A stretch of DNA of 64,000 bases from Polaribacter sp. BAL334 (GCF_015767435.1 NZ_JADWOV010000301.1:124001-188000), one strand, 5' to 3'. Counted from the stretch's first letter, positions 1 to 9,283 are shown. Numbers and translations: made by a program. Notes: a model not told the origin generated them from the sequence alone.

Positions 1-1010
1 CGCAAAGACAAATCGAAATTTTATCAAACGGAATTTTTAAAAACGGAGAATTACCCACTTTTGCTGAAAAAATAAACGAAACAAAACAGTTTCCTTTACG
101 TCCCAAAAAATTGGAAGTTTTACAAATCAATTTGGGCTATATGTGCAATCAGGTTTGTGAACATTGTCATGTGGATGCAGGCCCTGATCGCAAAGAAATC
201 ATGACCAAAGAAACCATGATGCAATGTTTGGAAGTCATCAAAAAGACAGCAGCGCATACCCTTGATTTAACAGGTGGTGCACCAGAAATGAACCCAGATT
301 TTAGATGGTTTGTAGAAGAAGCATCCAAAGTTGGCATCAAAGATTTTATTGTGCGCTCAAATTTGACGATTATTCAAGCCAATAAAAAATACCAGGATTT
401 ACCAGATTTTTTTAAAAAACACAAAGTGCATGTGGTTTCTTCTATGCCACATTATACCAAAGGAAAAACGGATAAACAACGTGGAGATGGGGTTTTTGAC
501 AAATCAATAGCAGCGTTAAAATCCTTAAATGAAGTGGGTTATGGAATGCCAAACTCTGATTTGAAATTGGATTTGGTGTACAATCCTTCAGGTGCTTTTT
601 TGCCAGGAAATCAAAATGCATTGGAACATGATTTCAAAAAAGCATTGAAAGAAGATTTTGGAATTGATTTTCACAATTTGTTTGCGATTACAAATTTGCC
701 CATCAGTCGTTTTTTAGATTACTTAATTGCGTCTGAAAATTACGAAGATTATATGACAGCTTTGGTGGATGCTTACAATCCTGCAGCTGTTCAAAACGTA
801 ATGTGCACCAATACGATTTCAGTAAGTTGGGATGGTTGGTTGTACGATTGCGATTTTAATCAAATGTTGAATTTAAAAGTAGCAAGCAAAGTGCAGCACA
901 TTTCAGCTTATAACGAGGAATTATTACAAAACAGAAATATCATCATCAATCAACATTGTTATGGCTGCACAGCTGGTGCAGGTAGCAGTTGTCAAGGTGT
1001 TGTTGCCTAA
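1..1010 (+). CDS. arsS: arsenosugar biosynthesis radical SAM protein ArsS (5' end outside window)
   Basis: The reading frame is open from base 3, so the start lies upstream; about 335 residues are visible. A radical SAM cluster motif CNQVCEHC (CX3CX2C) is encoded at about 144-167, preceded by the family-typical LQINLGYMC. The C-terminus carries CYGC plus a further Cys in GAGSSCQG. Some members of this family (TIGR04167) have selenocysteine near the C-terminus; here all are ordinary Cys codons. In the known family the enzyme transfers the 5'-deoxyadenosyl group of SAM to dimethylarsenite. The TTG at 111 is an internal codon, not the start. The downstream TIGR04282-like and PNP genes fit an arsenosugar locus. 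Confidence 0.9.
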   Translation, partial: QRQIEILSNGIFKNGELPTFAEKINETKQFPLRPKKLEVLQINLGYMCNQVCEHCHVDAGPDRKEIMTKETMMQCLEVIKKTAAHTLDLTGGAPEMNPDFRWFVEEASKVGIKDFIVRSNLTIIQANKKYQDLPDFFKKHKVHVVSSMPHYTKGKTDKQRGDGVFDKSIAALKSLNEVGYGMPNSDLKLDLVYNPSGAFLPGNQNALEHDFKKALKEDFGIDFHNLFAITNLPISRFLDYLIASENYEDYMTALVDAYNPAAVQNVMCTNTISVSWDGWLYDCDFNQMLNLKVASKVQHISAYNEELLQNRNIIINQHCYGCTAGAGSSCQGVVA

Positions 1011-1012
1011 TA

Positions 1013-1110
1013 AAAACCTGCAAGGTATTTCCGAAGAATGAGGATTCCTTGAAGGGACAATAAAAAAATAGTAATAAAAAACCTATAAAGTTTTAGAAAC
1101 CTTACAGGAT
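1013..1110. repeat. fragments of an AACCTGCAAGGT-type palindromic intergenic repeat
   Basis: The gap after arsS contains ACCTGCAAGGT at 1016-1026, and a second imperfect palindrome (CCTATAAAG ... CCTTACAGG) at about 1082-1109. A related AACCTCACAGGTTTT lies at 10349-10363. Short palindromes of this kind recur between genes in flavobacterial genomes. They could be terminator-like or remnants of a small mobile repeat; no T-run follows them. Confidence 0.35.
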
Positions 1111-1116
1111 TAAAAA

Positions 1117-1794
1117 ATGAAACATAAAACTGCCATATTAATTTTTGCAAATTCTGCTAAAATAGATGCTGAGAGAAAAAACTTTCTTTCTGCTGAATTT
1201 TTTACTGAATTAAATAAGCAAACATTAAATATGGTCAAAAAATCTGGAATTGAGTATTTTAACTTTTCAGAAAAAAACCAAATAGGAAACTCTTTTGGTG
1301 AGCGTTTTACAAATGCCATTGAGGCAGTTTTTCTAAAAGGATTTGAAACAATTATTACTATTGGTAATGATACTCCACATTTAAAAACACATCATTTAAT
1401 TAATACAGTTCAACAATTAGAAAAAAATGAGTTGGTTTTAGGGCCCTCAAAAGATGGCGGTTTTTATTTAATGGGAATTCATAAAAATCAGTTTCAAAAA
1501 GAAGAGTTTTTAAAATTTCCTTGGCAAACCAATCGTTTGCAATCGTACGTAACTCAAATTGGAAGAAACCAAAAAGTACATATTTCTTTTTTAGAAATCT
1601 TAAATGATTTAGACACTAAAGATGATATTTTTAAAATTATTCACAGTTTTAGAAAGCTTTCGTATTCAATTTTTAAACTTTTATGTTTATTTATTTTTAT
1701 TGATAAAAAAACCAACAATCTTTATACACTTTATACTTTAGAAAAATCATTTTCTAAACATTTTAACAAAGGCTCTCCCTTTATTTTTGATTAA
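1117..1794 (+). CDS. divergent DUF2064 family protein (transferase-like)
   Basis: 225 residues. The signature LGPSKDGGFYLMG near residue 110 and a GNDTP segment match DUF2064/TIGR04282 nucleotidyl- or glycosyltransferase-like proteins, described as associated with the ArsS-type radical SAM family. The N-terminal GKVKTRL motif, present in the paralogue at 9733-10338, is missing here, so the nucleotide-binding end looks degenerate. The C-terminal 50 residues are hydrophobic and Lys-rich and extend past the usual domain. It follows arsS by 106 bases in the same direction. The function may be reduced or changed; the family call is firm, the role is inference. Confidence 0.7.
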   Translation: MKHKTAILIFANSAKIDAERKNFLSAEFFTELNKQTLNMVKKSGIEYFNFSEKNQIGNSFGERFTNAIEAVFLKGFETIITIGNDTPHLKTHHLINTVQQLEKNELVLGPSKDGGFYLMGIHKNQFQKEEFLKFPWQTNRLQSYVTQIGRNQKVHISFLEILNDLDTKDDIFKIIHSFRKLSYSIFKLLCLFIFIDKKTNNLYTLYTLEKSFSKHFNKGSPFIFD

Positions 1795-1802
1795 TTACCT
1801 CT

Positions 1803-1824
1803 AATATTGATTTTTATCAATATT
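1803..1824. other. perfect AT-rich inverted repeat between DUF2064 and susC genes
   Basis: AATATTGAT at 1803-1811 and ATCAATATT at 1816-1824 form a 9-bp perfect stem with a TTTT loop. It starts 9 bases after the upstream stop codon and ends 36 bases before the SusC start. No T-run follows, so it may be a weak terminator, a leader hairpin or an operator. Confidence 0.4.
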
Positions 1825-1859
1825 ACAAACAATCAATTTTTCACAAAAAACCATATGTA

Positions 1860-4800
1860 ATGAAAATCATTTTTATTTGGATGACATTGCTTTTCACGAG
1901 TATCAGTTTTTCACAAATTAAAATTTCGGGTAAAATTACCGATAAAATTACAGGTGATAGAATTCCTTCTGTAACCATCTCATCATCTAAAGAAAATGGA
2001 ACCACATCAGATATTAATGGAACATATTCCATAGAAGTTTCCGATGAAAATACAGTTTTAACCTTCTCTTATTTAGGTTATAAAACGCAAAAAATAAAAG
2101 TTGGTACTCAAACAATTATCAATATTGAATTAGTAGAAATTGAAACTAATTTAGATGAAATTGTAGTAACTGCTTTAGGTTTAAACAGAAAAACGAAAGA
2201 GCTAGGTTACGTAGTGCAAGAAATAAAAGCAAAAGATGTTACGGAGGTAAAAACTGTAAATTTTCTAGATAATTTATCTGGAAAATTAGCGGGTGTAACT
2301 ATTTCGCAAGGCGCAACAGGAGTTGGTTCATCATCTAAAATAACCATTCGTGGAGAAGCTTCTTTTTCCAATAACAATCCACTTTTTGTGGTAGATGGAA
2401 CTCCTATAAACAACAATTCAGTTTTGAACTTTACCAATGAAGCAGCTGCTGGTTTTCAAGAAATTGATTTTGGAAATGGAGCTATGGAAGTAAACGCAGA
2501 TGATATAGAATCTGTTACTGTTTTAAAAGGACCAAGTGCTGCAGCTTTGTATGGAACTCGTGCTTCTAATGGAGTTATTGTAATTAGAACCAAAGATGGA
2601 AATGAGAAAAAAGGGTTAGGAATTAGTATAAATTCATCTATCACTTTCGATTCTGCTTTTCGTTTGCCTGAATTTCAAAATGAATATGGACAAGGAAATT
2701 CTGGAAATTTCGAATATGTAGATGGTTTAGGTGGAGGAACCAATGATAATATTACCTATTCTTGGGGACCTAGATTAGATGTTGGAAATTTAATTCCACA
2801 ATTCGATTCGCCAGTAACTTTACAAAATGGAACTGTGGTTAGAGGTGGAGATACTTCTTTGTATTCAGGTTTACCAATTACGCCTACTCTTTTCAAATCG
2901 AATCCAAATAATTTAAAAGATTTTTATCAAACAGGAATTACAACCATTAATAATATTGCAATAAATGATAGTTTTGAAAGAGGTTCTTACAGATTATCTA
3001 TTACAGATTTGGCTAGTAAATCTATAATTCCTGGGGTTAATTTAAACAGAAAAACGGCTGCTTTCAAATTGAATTTTAATCCATCAGAAAAAACAAAAAT
3101 TACAAGTTCTATAAACTATGTAAATTCTAATAGCGACAATAGACCTTCTAATGGTTATGGTAGTGAAAATGTAAATTATTCTATAGTTGCTTGGGGTCCA
3201 CGTTCTTTAAATATTAATAGTTTGCGCAATTATTGGCAACCAGGTTTAGAAGGTGTTCAGCAATATTCTTTCAACTATACTTTTTTTGATAATCCATTTT
3301 TTATTCTCTATGAAAATACCAATTCATTTAACAGAGATCGTGTTTTTGGAAATATTGACATCAATCATAAATTTACAGATAAATTGAGTGTTTCTTTACG
3401 TTCTGGAATGGATTATTCTTCTGAAGTAAGAGAATTCAAACGTAATTTTAGCAGCAATCGATTTAAAAATGGAGCGTATGCAGAACACGATGTTTTTTAC
3501 AGAGAAATTAACACAGATTTCTTGGTAAATTATACAGATAATTTTGGAGATTTTTCTTTTGATGTTTCTTTTGGAGGAAACAGATTAGACCAAACTGCAT
3601 CTACAAAACAAACACAAACTACCAATTTAGCGCAACCAGGAATTTTTAGTTTAAACAATGCAGCTTCGCCTTTAGAAGTTTTTGAGTTTGAATCTAAAAA
3701 ACGAATTAATTCTTTATACGGAATTGCAAAATTTGGTTACAAAGATTATTTATTTGTTGATGTTACAGGCAGAAACGATTGGTCTAGTGCTTTAGCAACA
3801 CCTTTTTCTGTAGATGGAACCTCGTTCTTTTATCCTTCAATTTCATCAAGTTTTATTTTATCAAACTATAAAAAACTACCAGAAAATATCTCTTTTGCAA
3901 AATTGAGAGCAAGTGTTGCGCAAGTTGGTAATGATACAAATCCGTACCAAACTTCTGGTGCTTTTGTGTCGCAAACGCCATTTAATGGGCAACCTACATT
4001 TAGCAATCAAAATTTTATTCCGAATGCAAATTTAAAACCAGAAATAACAACTTCTTATGAGTTTGGCGCAGATGTACGTTTCTTTAAAGATCGATTAAAT
4101 ATCGACTTTACTTATTATAATGCAACCACAAAAGATCAAATTATTTCTTTACCAATTCCTATTTCTTCTGGTTATAATCAGCAAGTAATTAATGGTGGAA
4201 AAGTAAATACAACTGGTGTTGAAATTATTTTGGGAGGCACACCAATTAGAAATGAAAACTTTACCTGGAACACCACTTTTAATTTTGCAACAAATAAATC
4301 AATCATTAAAGATTTACCTCAAAATGATGGACGTTTAACTTTGGCTTATAGCAGAGTTTACGATAGTGCTAACCAAACTGTTTGGTTTCAAGTTGAAGAA
4401 GGAGGACAAGTTGGAGACATGTATGGAACTGGTTATCAGAAAAATACAGAAGGTGAATTTCTTTTAGATGATAATGGAAGATACATTGCCAATAATGAGT
4501 TGATTAAAATAGGGAATTACAACCCAGATTTTACTTTAGGTTGGAACAACTCTTTTACCTATAAAAACTGGAATGCAAGTTTTTTATTCGATTGGAGACA
4601 AGGAGGAGAAATCGTTTCTAGAACAAGAGCTTTAGGTAATGTTGGTGGGCAATTAGCAGAAACTTCTTTTAGACCAGAGGCAGGAATTGTTGCGCAAGGT
4701 GTAAACGTAAATACTGGGCAACCCAACACAGTTGCAGTTTCTGCAGAAAGCTATTACAGACAATTTTATGATAGAAATCACGAAGAAAATAACGTTTATG

Positions 4801-5054
4801 ATGCTTCCTTTTTAAAATTGCGTCAGTTTTCTATTGGTTATGTTTTAGAATTAAATAGCGGTTTTTTAGGGCTAAAAAATACGTCAACAATGAACTTTTC
4901 ATTTATAGGAAACAACCTGTTTGTAATTACAGAAAATCCACATTTTGATCCTGAACAATTAGCAGTACAAGGAAATGGTTTTGTAAGTGGTGTTGAAGAT
5001 ATGAGTTACGCAACTAGCAGAAGTTTAGGTTTTAAAGTAGGATTTAATTTTTAA
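1860..5054 (+). CDS. SusC/RagA family TonB-dependent outer membrane receptor
   Basis: 1064 residues. A signal peptide (residues 1-19, ending SFSQ) is followed by a carboxypeptidase-like regulatory domain (about 20-100, GKITDKITGDRIPSVTI), then the TonB plug (about 110-245, with ITIRGEAS, PLFVVDGTPI and ALYGTRASNGVIVI), then a long beta-barrel ending in the aromatic FKVGFNF. This is the pore of a SusCD nutrient importer, energised by TonB. SusD follows after 10 bases. The substrate is not visible from sequence; setting between ArsS-associated genes suggests, without proof, a link to an arsenic compound or its precursor. Confidence 0.93.
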   Translation: MKIIFIWMTLLFTSISFSQIKISGKITDKITGDRIPSVTISSSKENGTTSDINGTYSIEVSDENTVLTFSYLGYKTQKIKVGTQTIINIELVEIETNLDEIVVTALGLNRKTKELGYVVQEIKAKDVTEVKTVNFLDNLSGKLAGVTISQGATGVGSSSKITIRGEASFSNNNPLFVVDGTPINNNSVLNFTNEAAAGFQEIDFGNGAMEVNADDIESVTVLKGPSAAALYGTRASNGVIVIRTKDGNEKKGLGISINSSITFDSAFRLPEFQNEYGQGNSGNFEYVDGLGGGTNDNITYSWGPRLDVGNLIPQFDSPVTLQNGTVVRGGDTSLYSGLPITPTLFKSNPNNLKDFYQTGITTINNIAINDSFERGSYRLSITDLASKSIIPGVNLNRKTAAFKLNFNPSEKTKITSSINYVNSNSDNRPSNGYGSENVNYSIVAWGPRSLNINSLRNYWQPGLEGVQQYSFNYTFFDNPFFILYENTNSFNRDRVFGNIDINHKFTDKLSVSLRSGMDYSSEVREFKRNFSSNRFKNGAYAEHDVFYREINTDFLVNYTDNFGDFSFDVSFGGNRLDQTASTKQTQTTNLAQPGIFSLNNAASPLEVFEFESKKRINSLYGIAKFGYKDYLFVDVTGRNDWSSALATPFSVDGTSFFYPSISSSFILSNYKKLPENISFAKLRASVAQVGNDTNPYQTSGAFVSQTPFNGQPTFSNQNFIPNANLKPEITTSYEFGADVRFFKDRLNIDFTYYNATTKDQIISLPIPISSGYNQQVINGGKVNTTGVEIILGGTPIRNENFTWNTTFNFATNKSIIKDLPQNDGRLTLAYSRVYDSANQTVWFQVEEGGQVGDMYGTGYQKNTEGEFLLDDNGRYIANNELIKIGNYNPDFTLGWNNSFTYKNWNASFLFDWRQGGEIVSRTRALGNVGGQLAETSFRPEAGIVAQGVNVNTGQPNTVAVSAESYYRQFYDRNHEENNVYDASFLKLRQFSIGYVLELNSGFLGLKNTSTMNFSFIGNNLFVITENPHFDPEQLAVQGNGFVSGVEDMSYATSRSLGFKVGFNF

Positions 5055-5064
5055 GAAATTTACA

Positions 5065-6504
5065 ATGAAAAAAATTATATACATATTCGCAGCTTTAATT
5101 TTTATAACTATCAGTTGCACCAAAGATTTTGAAGAAATAAATACCAATCCAAATGCGCCAGTTGCTGTGCAACCTAGTTTGTTATTAAGACAAGTTATTT
5201 ATGATTTTGGCGAACAAATGAGTTACGAAGGTTTTGTTGCTGGAGATTTATTAGCCCAACACAGAACTGCTTTAGATTTTAATTTATTTGATAGACACGA
5301 TTTAAAAAGTCCACAATTGGGAGGAAATCCTTGGGCTATTTTTTACACCAATTTACGTGATAATGAAATCATTATAAAACAAAGTATAGAAACTCCTGCT
5401 TTTGAAATTTATCAAGGTCCTGCCTTAATTTTAAAAGCATATATGGCTGCTGGTTTAACAGATTTGTTTGGTGATGTTCCTTATTTTGAAGCATTCAATG
5501 GCGTGAATGGAATAGCAACTCCAAAGTATGATTTACAAGAAGACATCTACCAAAAAGAGAATGGAATTTTAGATAATTTAGATAAAGGAATCGCAGCAAT
5601 TAATAGTTATTCAAGCTCAATTCCTTTACAAGGTGATATTTTATTTGAAGGCGATTTACAAGCTTGGATAAAATTTGCAAACTCATTAAAAATTAAATAT
5701 TTAATACGAATTTCTGGTAAAGTTGATGTTTCAAATCAATTGCAAACTATTTTTAATGCTGGAAATTACATTAAAAATAATAATGAAAATGCAGTTTTCG
5801 ATTTTACAAATTCAGAACCAAACAGTTTTAGATTGGCTCAATTAAGAGTGGGCGATTTTAATAATTTTGTGCTTTCTGAAACTATGGAAGAAGTTTTAAT
5901 CGGTTTAAATGATGCTAGAATTGGTACATTTTTCAGACCTTTTGCAAACTCTAATACAAACGAATTTAATGGTTTAATAAACGGAATTAATTCATCAACA
6001 ACATCCATAGTTTTATCAGATTATTCTCTAGCAGGAACAGCTTTTAGAGAAGATACTTCTACTTTAGATGCTAATTTTATCACAGCTTGGGAAACCAGTT
6101 TTTTACTAGCAGAAGCTGCACAAAAAGGACTCATCACAACAAGTGCTGAATCATTATACAATTTAGGTGTTACTCAAGCATTCGAATATTGGAACACTAA
6201 TTTGCCTGCGAATTATTTATCAGGAAATGCAAATTTTAATGCTGTTGGCAAAACACCTTTAGAACAAATTATCACTCAAAAATGGATTGCTTCTATTATA
6301 AATGGTTACGAAGGTTGGATTGAATTTAGAAGAACAGGTTTTCCTGCTTTAAAAAGTGTATCAGCAAGTTTAAACAATGGCTTAATTCCTGTTAGAATGC
6401 CTTATCCTGCTGAAGAAGCAACTTTAAATCAAGTTAATTATGCTGTTGCAGCAAGTGCAACTAATGGAAATAGTTTAGATGCTAAAGTTTGGTGGAATAA
6501 GTAA
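5065..6504 (+). CDS. SusD/RagB family substrate-binding lipoprotein
   Basis: 479 residues. A lipoprotein signal ends at Cys18 (ITISC followed by TKDFEEIN), typical of SusD-like surface lipoproteins. The segment FEEINTNPNAP and the C-terminal WIEFRRTGFPAL with closing VWWNK match the SusD/RagB-like class. It caps the SusC barrel and captures substrate at the cell surface. It lies 10 bases after susC and should be co-transcribed with it. Confidence 0.9.
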   Translation: MKKIIYIFAALIFITISCTKDFEEINTNPNAPVAVQPSLLLRQVIYDFGEQMSYEGFVAGDLLAQHRTALDFNLFDRHDLKSPQLGGNPWAIFYTNLRDNEIIIKQSIETPAFEIYQGPALILKAYMAAGLTDLFGDVPYFEAFNGVNGIATPKYDLQEDIYQKENGILDNLDKGIAAINSYSSSIPLQGDILFEGDLQAWIKFANSLKIKYLIRISGKVDVSNQLQTIFNAGNYIKNNNENAVFDFTNSEPNSFRLAQLRVGDFNNFVLSETMEEVLIGLNDARIGTFFRPFANSNTNEFNGLINGINSSTTSIVLSDYSLAGTAFREDTSTLDANFITAWETSFLLAEAAQKGLITTSAESLYNLGVTQAFEYWNTNLPANYLSGNANFNAVGKTPLEQIITQKWIASIINGYEGWIEFRRTGFPALKSVSASLNNGLIPVRMPYPAEEATLNQVNYAVAASATNGNSLDAKVWWNK

Positions 6505-6544
6505 GCATTTCCCTAACCTTTTCCAAATGAAAGGGAACAAATGC
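6505..6544. repeat. palindromic intergenic repeat, copy 1
   Basis: GCATTTCCCT (6505-6514) pairs with AGGGAACAAATGC (6532-6544) with a two-base bulge; the centre reads AACCTTTTCC. It starts directly after the SusD stop codon. The reverse complement of 6614-6644 aligns with it (TCCC, AACCTT, CC, AAA, GGGAA in the same order), so these look like two copies of one dispersed element. It could also work as a terminator, but no T-run follows. Confidence 0.45.
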
Positions 6545-6580
6545 TGAAATTATTATGAAATAAAATTTTTAAAATAAAAA

Positions 6581-7966
6581 ATGCTAACATCCTTTTTTCT
6601 TTTCATGAGTGAGAACTCCTTCCCTTTGGGAAGGTTGGGATGGGCTTTTCAATGGGGATTAATTATAGTATCAAGTTTAATACTATTTTTTATATCTCCT
6701 TTAGCAAAAACCACAGATCAGTTTTTTAAAGCTGTAAACAAGAAAAAGGCCCCTAATACTTTCGTATTAACAGGAAGCTTAATTATTTCTTGGATTTTTG
6801 CAAAAAGTATTACAAACGCCGCAAATTTAGGACTCGATTTTGGTTTGGTTGGTGGTGTTGCGTATGCTGGTTATTATTTGTCTTTTGCTGTTGCAGGTAT
6901 TATTATTTATCAATTAAGAACCAAAGGAAATTTTAAAAGTATTCACGAATTTTTGATTTCTAAATTTGGTAAAAAAGCAATGGCTATTTTTTCTATTTTG
7001 ATAGCTTTTCGTTTGTTTAACGAGGTTTGGAGTAATACCATGGTTATTGGAAGTTATTTTGGAGAAATAGGAAGTTCTTCTTATTATTGGTCAATAATTT
7101 TATTTACAATTTTAACTTTAGGATATGCTTTAAAAGGCGGGTTGAGTAGTTCTATTTTTACTGATGTAATTCAAATGGTATTATTTTCTGTATTATTAAT
7201 CATCATTTTAGGAACTATTTTTTCTACAGATGATTTTTCATCAGAACAAATAATTTCATCAGGAACTTGGAGTTTTGAATTCGGTTTAAATCTCTTTTTT
7301 GCGGCTATTATTCAATCTTTTAGTTATCCATTTCACGATCCTGTTTTAACAGACAGAGGCTTTATTTCTTCTCCAAAAGTAACTCGTAAAAGTTTTTTGT
7401 GGGCAAGTTTTTTAGGTGCAATTTGTATTGTTTTATTTAGTTTGATCGGAGTTTACGCACAAACAAAAGGAATGCAAGGACAAGCTGCAGTTGAGGTTGG
7501 TAAAGCTTTCGGAATTGTAATTTTATTAGTCATTAATTTTATAATGATAACATCAGCAGCTTCTACATTAGATTCTACTTTTTCATCATTTTCAAAATTA
7601 TTAGCTATAGATTTGAACATTAAAAAAACAGTTTCTTTTGGAAGAATCTCAATGATTATTTTGGCGATTTTAGGAACAATTCCTGTTTTTTTAAATACTG
7701 AAATTTTATCAGCAACAACAATTTCTGGAACAATGGTCATTGGTTTAACACCCATTTTTATATTCTGGAATGTAAGAGTACCAAAAATTAGTTTTTATCT
7801 ATCAGTAATTTGCGGTTTGGTTTTTGGAATACTTTTAGTATTTGATATTTTTCCAAAGTCACTCATTTTTACAAACGGAAAATATGCAGATTTACTTTGG
7901 GTAAATATTTGGGGAATTTTAAGTTGTATCATTTTATATTTTATTCCAAAATGGATCAAAAAATAG
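6581..7966 (+). CDS. sodium:solute symporter (SSS) family-like permease
   Basis: 461 residues with about 12-13 hydrophobic segments. The order of segments (ISPLAKTTDQFF near the start, ISWIFAKSITNAANLG, SFSYPFHDPVLTDRGF and SAASTLDSTFSSFSKLLAID) fits SSS-family sodium-coupled transporters. The start is uncertain: ATG 6581 has an A-rich leader typical of this phylum, ATG 6605 is also in frame, and TTG 6635 is possible; a palindromic repeat lies across the first codons (see 6614-6644). The gene overlaps the next one by 16 bases. The substrate is unknown; it could take over from SusCD at the inner membrane. Confidence 0.82.
   Translation: MLTSFFLFMSENSFPLGRLGWAFQWGLIIVSSLILFFISPLAKTTDQFFKAVNKKKAPNTFVLTGSLIISWIFAKSITNAANLGLDFGLVGGVAYAGYYLSFAVAGIIIYQLRTKGNFKSIHEFLISKFGKKAMAIFSILIAFRLFNEVWSNTMVIGSYFGEIGSSSYYWSIILFTILTLGYALKGGLSSSIFTDVIQMVLFSVLLIIILGTIFSTDDFSSEQIISSGTWSFEFGLNLFFAAIIQSFSYPFHDPVLTDRGFISSPKVTRKSFLWASFLGAICIVLFSLIGVYAQTKGMQGQAAVEVGKAFGIVILLVINFIMITSAASTLDSTFSSFSKLLAIDLNIKKTVSFGRISMIILAILGTIPVFLNTEILSATTISGTMVIGLTPIFIFWNVRVPKISFYLSVICGLVFGILLVFDIFPKSLIFTNGKYADLLWVNIWGILSCIILYFIPKWIKK
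6614..6644. repeat. palindromic repeat, copy 2, inside the 5' end of the permease gene
   Basis: CCTTCCC-TTT-GGGAAGG (6618-6634) is a perfect 7-bp palindrome followed by TTGGGATGGGC. It is the inverse form of the copy at 6505-6544. It encodes residues about 12-22 of the permease if 6581 or 6605 is the start, so the N-terminus appears to be partly built from repeat DNA. Confidence 0.45.
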
Positions 7967-8778
7967 AAAATTTAGGTAAAATATCAGGAAAAACACTTCT
8001 TTTTGGAGGTGTTTATAGCAATTTACAAGCTTTACAAGCTTTAAAGCAAATTGCAGAAAAAGAGAATATTGCACGAGATAATTGTATTTGCACTGGAGAT
8101 ATATTGGGTTATTGTGCACAACCTGAAGAAACTGTGCAACTCTTTAAATTATGGGGAGCTAAAAGTATTGTTGGGAATGTGGAAATTCAATTAAGAGAAA
8201 ATTCAGATGATTGTGGTTGCGATTTTAGAGAAGGTTCTAGGTGTGATGGGTTTTCCCAACTTTGGTATCCTTTTGCACAAAGTAAATTATCAGAAAATTC
8301 GTTAGAATTTTTAAAAACAATCCCAAATAATATTACTTTTAATTATGCTGACAAAAAAGTAACAGTTGTTCATGGTTCGTATTTTAATGTATCAGAATTT
8401 ATTTTTAAATCTACAGATTGGGAAGTTAAAAAACCCAATTTTGAGGTTACAAAAAGTGATGTAATTATTGCAGGACATTGTGGTTTGCCTTTTCATCATC
8501 AAGAAAAAGAACAACTTTGGTTAAATCCTGGAGTTATTGGAATGCCTGCAAATGATGGAAGTCCTTCTGTTTGGTATGCCATTTTAGAAGATTCAAATAA
8601 TAGTTTTAACTTTACTCACAAAACGTTGGATTATAACTTCAAATTAACAAGCAAATTGATGCAAAATGGTTTACTTCCTGAAGAATATTCAAGAACAATT
8701 ATTACAGGAATTTGGGATAATACAGAAATTTTACCAGCGATTGAAAGTGGTTTACAAGGATTTGGAATTCAGCTTTAA
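7951..8778 (+). CDS. atypical metallophosphoesterase family protein
   Basis: 275 residues from ATG 7951, which overlaps the permease stop by 16 bases; an upstream in-frame ATG (7897) would put 18 extra residues deep inside the permease gene. Calcineurin-like landmarks are CTGDILGYC (about 47-55), GNVE (75-78), HGSY (141-144), GHCG (175-178) and NPGVIGMPANDG (192-203). The usual first motif GDxHGN is GGVYSN here, so the first metal-ligand Asp and His are replaced. A Cys-rich patch (DDCGCDFREGSRCDG) follows. This variant is recognisable as a family of its own. It may dephosphorylate a sugar phosphate, but altered ligands make activity uncertain. Confidence 0.75.
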   Translation: MDQKIENLGKISGKTLLFGGVYSNLQALQALKQIAEKENIARDNCICTGDILGYCAQPEETVQLFKLWGAKSIVGNVEIQLRENSDDCGCDFREGSRCDGFSQLWYPFAQSKLSENSLEFLKTIPNNITFNYADKKVTVVHGSYFNVSEFIFKSTDWEVKKPNFEVTKSDVIIAGHCGLPFHHQEKEQLWLNPGVIGMPANDGSPSVWYAILEDSNNSFNFTHKTLDYNFKLTSKLMQNGLLPEEYSRTIITGIWDNTEILPAIESGLQGFGIQL

Positions 8779-8788
8779 AATAAAAAAA

Positions 8789-9283
8789 ATGAAAAAAATA
8801 CTGATACTTTTTTTAATAGTTAGTTCAGCTACTTTTGGTCAAAAAAAATTAGATAATCTACTTGAAAAATGGAATAAAAGAAATGTTCCTTATATTTCAG
8901 TTGAAACCTTAGCATTGCCAAAATCAAAAGTAGTTTTGTTAGATGCAAGGGAACCCGAAGAATACAACGTAAGTCACTTAAAAGAGGCTATTTGCGTTGG
9001 CTATAACAAGTTTGATGTAAATAATACCCTATCAAAACTTCCCAAAGATAAAAACACAAAAATTGTGGTGTATTGTTCTTTGGGAATTCGTTCAGAAACC
9101 ATTGCGCATCAACTAATTCAGGCTGGTTATACAAATGTATTTAATTTATATGGAGGAATTTTCGAATGGAAAAACAATGATTTTCAAGTCGTAGATACTT
9201 TAGGAAAACCAACAGAAAAAGTGCATGCTTTCAACAAAAGTTGGGGAAAATGGCTCAAAAAAGGCAAGAAAATATATGATTAA
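8789..9283 (+). CDS. exported rhodanese-like domain protein
   Basis: 164 residues from ATG 8789; the longer frame from 8666 overlaps the previous gene and lacks a signal. A signal peptide (MKKILILFLIVSSATFGQ) indicates export to the periplasm. The rhodanese fold is shown by LLDAREPEEYNVSHL (about 50-64) and the active-site loop YCSLGIRSE with Cys96. Such proteins move sulfane sulfur or, in arsenic loci, may act on arsenate or thio-arsenic species; here this is inference. It starts 10 bases after the metallophosphoesterase and overlaps the VOC gene by 8 bases. Confidence 0.85.
   Translation: MKKILILFLIVSSATFGQKKLDNLLEKWNKRNVPYISVETLALPKSKVVLLDAREPEEYNVSHLKEAICVGYNKFDVNNTLSKLPKDKNTKIVVYCSLGIRSETIAHQLIQAGYTNVFNLYGGIFEWKNNDFQVVDTLGKPTEKVHAFNKSWGKWLKKGKKIYD

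Noticed and set aside
1116..1794. Reverse-strand frame at 1110-1319 as a gene
   Set aside because: It lies inside the DUF2064 gene on the other strand and shows no motif or promoter; the same holds for most short overlapping frames in the window.
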